Below, in pieces: positions 58,929-64,000 of a stretch of DNA of 64,000 nucleotides. The translations under genes and the position numbers were made by a program. Each line of letters opens with the position of its first letter. Position 1 is the first letter of the stretch. Origin of the DNA: Paracoccus aminovorans (GTDB lineage: Bacteria; Pseudomonadota; Alphaproteobacteria; Rhodobacterales; Rhodobacteraceae); assembly GCF_900005615.1 (NCBI RefSeq), contig NZ_LN832559.1, forward strand, positions 2,557,001-2,621,000, in the 5' to 3' direction. The notes under the pieces were generated by a model that made no database searches, had not been told where the DNA came from, and saw nothing but the letters and a program-made list of their open reading frames with translations.

Positions 58929-59849
58929 ATGACCCATTGCATCCTTATCGGCGCCCCGGTGGACGAAGGCCAAAGGCGGCCCGGCTGCCTGATGGGGCCG
59001 GCGGCCTATCGCGTGGCCGGGCTGGCCTCGACCCTCGCGGCCCTGGGCCATACCGTCGAGGACCGCGGCGACGTCGCCCCGGCGCCCGGCCGCGACCAGG
59101 CTTGCGCCAACCCCGCCGTGCATCACCTGCCCGAGATCGTGGCCTGGACCGAGGCCCTGGCCGCCGCCGGTGCCACCGCGATGGAGGACGGCCTGCCGAT
59201 CTTCCTGGGCGGCGACCATGCCCTGGCGCTGGGAACGCTCGCCGGCGTCGCGGCCCACGCCCACGCGGCCGGCCGGCCGCAATTCGTGCTGTGGCTGGAC
59301 GCGCATGCCGATTTCCACACCCTCGAGACCAGCGTGTCCGGCAACCTGCACGGCACGCCCATGGCCTATGCCGCCGGCCGGCCGGGCTTCGATCCCTTCC
59401 CACCTTTCCCGGCGCCGATCCCGGCCGAGAACATCTGCATGTTCGGCATCCGCTCGGTCGATCCTGCCGAACTCTCGGCGCTGCGGGAAACCGAGATCAC
59501 CGTCAACGACATGCGCGTTCTGGACGAGCATGGCATCGTCGCGCCGCTGCGCGCATTCCTTGACCGGGTGCGCGCAGCGCAGGGGCTGCTGCATGTCTCG
59601 CTGGACGTGGACTTCCTGGACCCGTCGCTCGCGCCCGCGGTCGGCACCACCGTTCCCGGCGGCACCACCTTCCGCGAGGCGCATCTGGTCTGCGAATTGC
59701 TGCATGATTCCGGGCTGATGACCTCGCTGGACCTGGTCGAGTTGAACCCCTTTCTGGACGAACGCGGCCGCACGGCCAAGCTGATGGTGGATCTGGTCGG
59801 CTCGCTGATGGGGCGCAAGGTGTTCGACCGTCCGACGCGCAGCTACTGA
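58929..59849 (+). CDS. rocF: Arginase
   Basis: Mn-dependent ureohydrolase that splits arginine to ornithine and urea. The 306-residue protein has the three metal motifs in order: GGDHALALG (about 95-103), DAHADFHT (near 125-132) and SLDVDFLDP (near 215-223). The sequence after each motif and the start MTHCILIGAPVDEGQRRPGC are arginase-like rather than agmatinase-like. An AGGAGAAC ribosome binding site precedes the ATG. Confidence 0.92.
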   Translation: MTHCILIGAPVDEGQRRPGCLMGPAAYRVAGLASTLAALGHTVEDRGDVAPAPGRDQACANPAVHHLPEIVAWTEALAAAGATAMEDGLPIFLGGDHALALGTLAGVAAHAHAAGRPQFVLWLDAHADFHTLETSVSGNLHGTPMAYAAGRPGFDPFPPFPAPIPAENICMFGIRSVDPAELSALRETEITVNDMRVLDEHGIVAPLRAFLDRVRAAQGLLHVSLDVDFLDPSLAPAVGTTVPGGTTFREAHLVCELLHDSGLMTSLDLVELNPFLDERGRTAKLMVDLVGSLMGRKVFDRPTRSY

Positions 59850-59889
59850 GGCTTGCCAATCGCGCCTCCGCCCGCTAGCCAATCCCGGC

Positions 59890-59927
59890 GCGGGCGTGGC
59901 GGAATGGTAGACGCATGGGACTTAGGA
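59890..59927 (+). pseudogene. Broken 5' half of a tRNA-Leu (anticodon TAG)
   Basis: GCGGGCG acceptor strand, TG, a complete D-arm (GCG...CGC), then the 5' strand of the anticodon stem TGGGA and loop CTTAGGA with anticodon TAG. The 3' half (expected TCCCA and the T-arm) is absent; after 59927 the sequence turns to AGTCTTTTTTC. The break lies exactly at the anticodon loop, as in some integrase attachment sites. Confidence 0.7.
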
Positions 59928-60084
59928 AGTCTTTTTTCTACCACGCTGCAAAATAGTTTGCGGAAGGGAATTGAGTGGTTTTTCAATGCGCTATGGGCGC
60001 GAGGTGAGGAAGGCGGAAATAGGCTGATCTGGCTCCAGGGGCTGCGTAGGAGCAGAGACCAAGGGCGAGAATCGGCGGCCAAGG

Positions 60085-60385
60085 GCGGACGTGGCGAAAT
60101 CGGTAGACGCAGCAGACTTTAGAATTGGAGTGCCCGCGGGGAAATCCGCGGAGTAGAACCGCTCAAAGTCGGGGAACGCTAAAGGGCATCTGCCCTATGC
60201 CAATCCCGAGCCAAGCCCCTCGTCGGGGAAGGTGTAGAGACTGGACGGGCGGCGCCTAAAGCCTTCGGGCCACGGCGAAGGGACAGTCCAGACCACGAAC
60301 GTCGAAAGGCGGCGGCGAAAGTCGAAGTGGTACGAAAATCTGCTTCTCTGTGAGAGTACGGGTTCGAGTCCCGTCGTCCGCACCA
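60085..60385 (+). tRNA. tRNA-Leu (anticodon TAA) interrupted by a group I intron
   Basis: Exons 60085-60119 and 60335-60385 join to an 86-nt leucine tRNA: acceptor GCGGACG/CGTCCGC, D-arm, anticodon stem GCAGA/TCTGC, loop CTTAAAA, long variable arm, T-arm with GGTTCGAGTCC, and encoded CCA. The interruption lies after U34 of the anticodon, exactly where group I introns sit in cyanobacterial tRNA-Leu(UAA). Confidence 0.93.
60120..60334 (+). other. Group I intron (tRNA-Leu type), 215 nt
   Basis: The core elements match the tRNA-Leu intron of cyanobacteria: CAATCCCGAGCCAAGCCCC (Q, 60201-60219), GGTGTAGAGACTGGACGGG (R, near 60231-60249) and GGACAGTCCAGACC (S, 60281-60294), with the 3' splice site after the terminal G at 60334. 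There is no homing endonuclease gene. It should self-splice. Group I introns in tRNA genes of alphaproteobacteria are known for tRNA-Arg; the tRNA-Leu case is characteristic of cyanobacteria and plastids. Confidence 0.9.
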
Positions 60386-60390
60386 TCATA

Positions 60391-60730
60391 TTAGTCGCTC
60401 GGCAATCCGACAGAGACGTATCGAGAGTGCTCGTACTGACGACCCTGTAGTTCGCTCTTGCTCCTGAACTGCCGTCTATAGCTTGCAGGCGAGATCGAGA
60501 ACGCCCGGGTGAAATGCTGGCGCAGGGAAACCGCCGAACCGAATCCCGCCATCTCCGCCACATGTCCCGCCGCCGCACCATTTCGGTTGAATCCGCCCAG
60601 TATCTGAGCATCCCTGCATCGTCCGGCTGGCGCGCTTTGCGGAGAGGATTCGGCAAGAGAGGCATCCTTCCTGCCGGGCACGCTTGTGCCCCGACGCGCC
60701 TCGGCCGCAGCTTTCTCAACCGGCTTTCCG
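60391..60730 (-). pseudogene. AraC/GlxA-type regulator remnant (C-terminal helix-turn-helix)
   Basis: The last part of an open frame reads VAEMAGFGSAVSLRQHFTRAF and SPASYRRQFRS, the second helix-turn-helix of AraC-family regulators of the GlxA type. Upstream, the first helix-turn-helix and the DJ-1-like domain are not in frame; fragments that could belong to them are scattered over 60500-61040 in other frames. The 5' boundary is arbitrary. It probably decayed after the tRNA locus was disturbed. Confidence 0.6.
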
Positions 60731-61171
60731 CGATCGGTTCTGGACTGTAGCTCATCCCCATCGCCCGCTGCCCGCCCGCCTCTTGCGCAGGCTGCGGCAA
60801 ACCGCATAGTCCAGGGAATCGGAACCGGCCGCCGCCGCCATCCCACACTATTGTCGAATAGGCTTGCTGCGCCCTCCGGAGCCAACGCACGGCCAGAGAC
60901 GAGATCGCAGGCAGCCATCGCGAAATGGCCGCCCGCGATCGCAGAAAGAGGGGAGGAAAAACGCACCGGTTCGCCTTCCCTTGCGCCCCGGAAAGCCCTC
61001 ACCACCACGCTTGGACGATCCGGGATTCGCTTCCCTCTCACGGCATCCCCTGCTTACCGCGCCTCTCGATTCGTCGCAAATGTCAACCGAGGCCGATTTT
61101 AAACAAATCTCCTTGGTTCGCTGCTTCCGCTCGGCTAGGTTCGCGCCGAAAATCGAACCCAGGAGAATGTG
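60731..61171. other. Decayed region between AraC remnant and DUF4170 gene
   Basis: No intact gene is supported in this stretch. Any ORF here is broken relative to known families. The final 60 bp contain a -35/-10-like pair (TTGGTT and TAGGTT near 61112-61142) likely to drive the DUF4170-waaA-lpxK operon. Confidence 0.45.
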
Positions 61172-61417
61172 ATGGCGCAGCGCCTGCACCTCGTTTTCGG
61201 CGGCGAACTGGTCGATCCCGGCCGCACCGAGTTCCGCGACACCAAGGACATCCATATCGTCGGCGTCTTTCCCGACTATGCCCAGGCCCATGCCGCCTGG
61301 AAGGCCGAATCGCAGCGCACCGTGGACAGCGCCCATACCCGCTATTTCATCGCCCACCTGCATCGGCTGCGCGACGAGGAACGCGAGGTCAGCCCGACCG
61401 AGGAACTGGGCGGCTAG
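61172..61417 (+). CDS. DUF4170 family protein
   Basis: An 81-residue soluble protein starting [21 protein letters not shown], with [20 protein letters not shown] in the middle, the DUF4170 pattern. AGGAG lies 6 nt before the ATG; the preceding GTG is less likely. The gene is upstream of waaA and lpxK, suggesting a link to lipid A/Kdo synthesis, but no function is known. Confidence 0.85.
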   Translation: MAQRLHLVFGGELVDPGRTEFRDTKDIHIVGVFPDYAQAHAAWKAESQRTVDSAHTRYFIAHLHRLRDEEREVSPTEELGG

Positions 61418-61435
61418 GCCCGACCGCTGAGCGCG

Positions 61436-62668
61436 ATGCATCCCTCCAAGGCGACCGCCTCGCTGGCGCTGTGGCTGCATCTGCGCCGCCGTGCGGCGCT
61501 GGCCGGCCCTGCGGCCGAACCCTTCGCCTCACCGCCGGGCGAAGGGCCTTTGCTGATCGTGCACCTGTCCGAGCGCGCCGAGGAGCCTCCGCCGCTGGCA
61601 GCACTGCTGCGGGCGATGCTGGGGCTGCGGCCGGGGCTGCGCTTCGCCTTCACCGGCACGCCGCCGGCGCCCGGGACGCTGCCCCGCGATCTTGCCGCCG
61701 TTGCCCTGCCCCGGCCCGCCGACCCGGTGACGGCCCGGGCGCTGATCCAGGCCCTGACGCCGCAGGCTCTGCTGATCCTGGGCGATCAGTTGCCAGCCTC
61801 GCTGATCACCGTGGCGGCGGATACCGGGCTGCCGGTGATCCTGGCCGAGGCGCGGCTGGTGGCCTATACTCGGCGCGGCTCCTGGCGGGGGGCGATCAAT
61901 CGCGGGCTGATGGGCCGCATCACCCGCATCCTGGCGCCCGATCTGACCGCGGGCGCCGCCGCCCGCCAACTGGGCGCGCGCCCCGAACAGATCGAACTGA
62001 CCGGCCCGGTGACCGAGACCCGCCCGCCGCTTGCCGCCAACGAGGCCGAGCGCCGGGCACTGGCGCATATCCTGGCCGGCCGGCACATCTGGCTGGCCGC
62101 CAGCCCCACCCTGCCCGAGGCGCGGGCCGCCCTGGCCGCGCATCAGGCGACGCTGCACCACAACCACCGGGCGCTTCTGATCCTCGCCGGCCTGTCGCCC
62201 GGCCTGCTGCCCGAGATCCTGGCCGAGGTCGAAACCCTGGGTCTGGCCGCCGTGCTACGCTCCGAGGACGACGACCCCGCATCCGACGACCATGTCCTGA
62301 TCGCCGAAGAGGACCACGAGATGGGCCTGTGGTATCGCCTGGCCCCGGTCTGCTTCATGGGCGGCACGCTGCTGCCCGGCCCCGGCGCCGCGCCGCGCCA
62401 CCCGTTCGAGCCGGCGGCCTTGGGATCGGCCATCATCCACGGCCCGCTGACCGAGGCGCATGCGCCGGAATGGGTGCAGCTGGACGGCGCCTCGGCGGCG
62501 CGGCTGGTGACGGATGCGGCGGGACTGTCGCGGGCGGTGGCCGACCTCTCGGCCCCGGACCAGGCGGCCATGCTGGCCGGCAATGCCTGGTCGGTCAGCA
62601 CCGGCGGCGCCGCCGTGCTGCGCCGGATCGCCGATACGGTGATCGAAGCGATGGAGACTCGCGCATGA
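61436..62668 (+). CDS. waaA: 3-deoxy-D-manno-octulosonic acid transferase-like protein
   Basis: Kdo transferases of this family add Kdo to lipid IVA on the inner membrane. The 410-residue product has the C-terminal [23 protein letters not shown] motif of the family, CFMGG and the [13 protein letters not shown] middle block. The N-terminus lacks the usual membrane anchor, and the VGE and ESELWP motifs have become LSE and GDQLP, so the sequence is diverged even though key positions partly remain. Overlap with lpxK (ATGA) supports the lipid A role. Confidence 0.85.
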   Translation: MHPSKATASLALWLHLRRRAALAGPAAEPFASPPGEGPLLIVHLSERAEEPPPLAALLRAMLGLRPGLRFAFTGTPPAPGTLPRDLAAVALPRPADPVTARALIQALTPQALLILGDQLPASLITVAADTGLPVILAEARLVAYTRRGSWRGAINRGLMGRITRILAPDLTAGAAARQLGARPEQIELTGPVTETRPPLAANEAERRALAHILAGRHIWLAASPTLPEARAALAAHQATLHHNHRALLILAGLSPGLLPEILAEVETLGLAAVLRSEDDDPASDDHVLIAEEDHEMGLWYRLAPVCFMGGTLLPGPGAAPRHPFEPAALGSAIIHGPLTEAHAPEWVQLDGASAARLVTDAAGLSRAVADLSAPDQAAMLAGNAWSVSTGGAAVLRRIADTVIEAMETRA

Positions 62669-63654
62669 GCCGCCGCGCCCCGGATTTCTGGTTCCGCCGG
62701 CCCGGCGCCAAGGCGCGGCTGCTGGCGCCGCTGAGTGCGCTCTATGCCGCCGCCACCGCCCGCCGGCTGGCCCGCGGTCAGCGCGCGAAACTGCCGGTGC
62801 CGGTGATCTGCATCGGCAACCTGAACGCCGGCGGCACCGGCAAGACCCCGACCGCCATCATGCTGGCGCAGCTTCTGCAAGCGCGGGGCATCGCGGTGCA
62901 TATCGTCTCGCGCGGCTATGGCGGCCGCGAGAAGGGGCCGTTGCGGGTGGACGAAATGCGCCACAAGGCGGCGCAGACCGGCGACGAGCCCTTGCTGATG
63001 GCGGCTTTCGCACCGGTCTGGGTCGCCGACGACCGGCTGGCCGGAGCGCAGGCCGCCGTCGCGGCCGGCGCAGAGGCGGTGCTGCTGGACGACGGCTTCC
63101 AGGATCCGGCACTGGCCCATGACCTGTCGCTGGTGGTGGTCGATGCGGCCAAGGGCTTCGGCAACGGGCTGTGCCTGCCGGCCGGCCCTCTGCGCGAGCC
63201 GGTGGACCGCGGCCTTGCCCGCGCCGACCTGCTCCTGTCGATCGGAGAGCCCGCCGCGCAAGCCGCCTTCGCCGCCGCCTGGGGGCAGCGCCTTTCCCTG
63301 CCGCACCTGACCGGCCGGCTCGCACCGCTGCAGACCGGCATGGACTGGCAGGGCCAGCGCGTCATGGCCTTCGCCGGCATCGGCCATCCCGAGAAATTCT
63401 TTGCCACCCTGCGCGGCCTCGGCGCCGAGGTGGTCCGGGCCGAGGCGCTCGAGGATCACCAGCCCTTCACCCCGCAACTGCTGACCCGGCTCGAGGCCGA
63501 ATCGCGGCTGGTGGGCGCGCAGATGGTGACCACGGAAAAGGACGCCGCCCGCCTGCCGCGCAGCTTCCGGCCCAAGGTGCTGGCGCTGCCGGTGCGGCTG
63601 CAACTGGACGATCCCGCGCCGCTGCTCGACCGGCTGGCGGCGCTGAAGCTCTAG
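62665..63654 (+). CDS. lpxK: Tetraacyldisaccharide 4'-kinase
   Basis: Phosphorylates the 4' position of the lipid A disaccharide at the inner membrane. The 329-residue protein contains the P-loop [12 protein letters not shown] (about 52-63), [15 protein letters not shown] (catalytic Asp region) and TTEKDAAR, all LpxK signatures. It overlaps waaA by ATGA. A terminator follows. Confidence 0.96.
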   Translation: MSRRAPDFWFRRPGAKARLLAPLSALYAAATARRLARGQRAKLPVPVICIGNLNAGGTGKTPTAIMLAQLLQARGIAVHIVSRGYGGREKGPLRVDEMRHKAAQTGDEPLLMAAFAPVWVADDRLAGAQAAVAAGAEAVLLDDGFQDPALAHDLSLVVVDAAKGFGNGLCLPAGPLREPVDRGLARADLLLSIGEPAAQAAFAAAWGQRLSLPHLTGRLAPLQTGMDWQGQRVMAFAGIGHPEKFFATLRGLGAEVVRAEALEDHQPFTPQLLTRLEAESRLVGAQMVTTEKDAARLPRSFRPKVLALPVRLQLDDPAPLLDRLAALKL

Positions 63655-63660
63655 AAAGCA

Positions 63661-63694
63661 GAAAGCCCCGGCGTGACCGGGACTTTCCGTTTTC
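63661..63694 (+). terminator. Terminator between lpxK and the DsbA-like gene
   Basis: Stem GAAAG-CCCGG/CCGGG-CTTTC with one C-A mismatch and a CGTGA loop, then CGTTTTCC. The convergent position suggests bidirectional use. The right arm overlaps the 23-bp repeat. Confidence 0.65.
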
Positions 63695-63703
63695 CAAATA
63701 CCC
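63681..63703. repeat. 23-bp repeat, copy 2
   Basis: Identical to 40385-40407, again in a convergent intergenic gap directly after a plus-strand gene. Confidence 0.8.
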
Positions 63704-63725
63704 CTGCGGCGCTGCCGCCAGGCGC

Positions 63726-64000
63726 TCAGCCCTTGGCGGCCAGCTTGGCGTCGATGATCTTCTTCATCTCGTCCCAAGGCTGGTTCGAGACCTTCTCGCC
63801 GTCGATGACGAAGCTGGGCGTGCCCTCGACCTTGTCGGCGGTGGCATGGGTCTGGAAGGTCGCGACCAGGTCCGCGACCTTCTGCTTGTCGTTCCAGCAG
63901 GCGTCCATCTGCTCGGGCGTCATGCCGGCCTTGGCACCGACCTTGCGCAGGTTGGCCGAGATGTCGTCCATGGTCTTGGCATCCAGCCAGGTCTTCTGCC
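63726..64000 (-). CDS. DsbA-like thiol:disulfide interchange protein (N-terminus outside window)
   Basis: Only the C-terminal 90 residues or so are in the window. GTPSFVIDG contains the cis-proline of the thioredoxin/DsbA fold, and MTPEQMDACWNDKQ plus VATFQTHATADKVEG are typical of DsbA-family proteins of Rhodobacterales (DSBA_4-type). The active-site CxxC lies outside the window, so its type cannot be judged. Confidence 0.85.
   Translation of the reverse strand, partial: QKTWLDAKTMDDISANLRKVGAKAGMTPEQMDACWNDKQKVADLVATFQTHATADKVEGTPSFVIDGEKVSNQPWDEMKKIIDAKLAAKG

Noticed and set aside
59890..60084. A second intron-containing tRNA-Leu beginning at 59890.
   Set aside because: The 5' exon does not end in CTT as group I introns require and no matching 3' half is present; it is treated as a fragment.

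Overview
The window is high-G+C alphaproteobacterial chromosome, most like Paracoccus or a close relative in the Rhodobacterales. The dcw, sdh, mdh-sucCD-sucAB-lpd and glyQS neighbourhoods, the ethylmalonyl-CoA pathway genes beside mdh, the DUF1127 gene followed by anti-Shine-Dalgarno stem-loop RNAs, and many TGATG/ATGA gene junctions all fit that group. Most of the window is conserved housekeeping sequence. The accessory material is one transposon patch, one disturbed tRNA locus and two low-G+C insertions.

Layout. 1-6201 (minus): mraZ-rsmH-ftsL-ftsI-murE-murF, the peptidoglycan and division cluster, with a long leader (6202-6700) carrying stacked hairpins and MraZ-box-like repeats that looks like the UpsM leader RNA locus of Rhodobacter. 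6844-9841: apbC/mrp, a DUF1127 gene followed by twelve stem-loops (six paired units) of the CcsR/'cuckoo' RNA type, then rlmJ. 9976-14940: ampD, a lipoprotein, gatA, gatC, a metal-dependent hydrolase, a DUF1989 protein and an unlisted 52-residue protein. 15069-19190 (minus): sdhC-D-A, two small lipoproteins, sdhB. 19564-22553: a DUF2798 protein and mch, DUF1737, nnrU and mcl2. 22938-35301 (plus): mdh, sucC, a foreign-looking 119-residue ORF, sucD, a glycosyltransferase, sucA, sucB, a lipoprotein, two small genes, lpd. 35447-46995: cell-wall, regulatory and folate genes, glmM, ppdK. 47000-50063: an IS3-family wreck and an IS1111-like IS110 element with perfect terminal repeats next to tRNA-Gly(TCC). 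50267-58894: trkH, a periplasmic repeat protein, glyQ, a membrane-anchored protein, glyS (with an in-frame insertion), metG. 58929-64000: arginase, a broken tRNA-Leu(TAG), a tRNA-Leu(TAA) containing a 215-nt group I intron, a decayed AraC-type regulator, DUF4170-waaA-lpxK and the end of a DsbA-like gene.

How it works together. The centre encodes nearly the whole oxidative branch of the TCA cycle from 2-oxoglutarate to oxaloacetate (sucAB-lpd, sucCD, sdhCDAB, mdh) plus two ethylmalonyl-CoA pathway steps. A near-identical double operator (two GATCAC palindromes 21 bp apart, same orientation) lies upstream of both sdhC and sucC, so these operons are probably co-regulated. The anti-Shine-Dalgarno RNA array carries a 10-nt motif perfectly complementary to the rsmH ribosome binding site about 3 kb away, a possible link between stress RNAs and the division cluster.

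Most unusual items: the six-unit CcsR-like array, the group I intron in tRNA-Leu(UAA), the roughly 50 % G+C insertions in sucC/sucD and inside glyS, and the shared sdh/suc operator. No defence system, prophage or CRISPR array was found.
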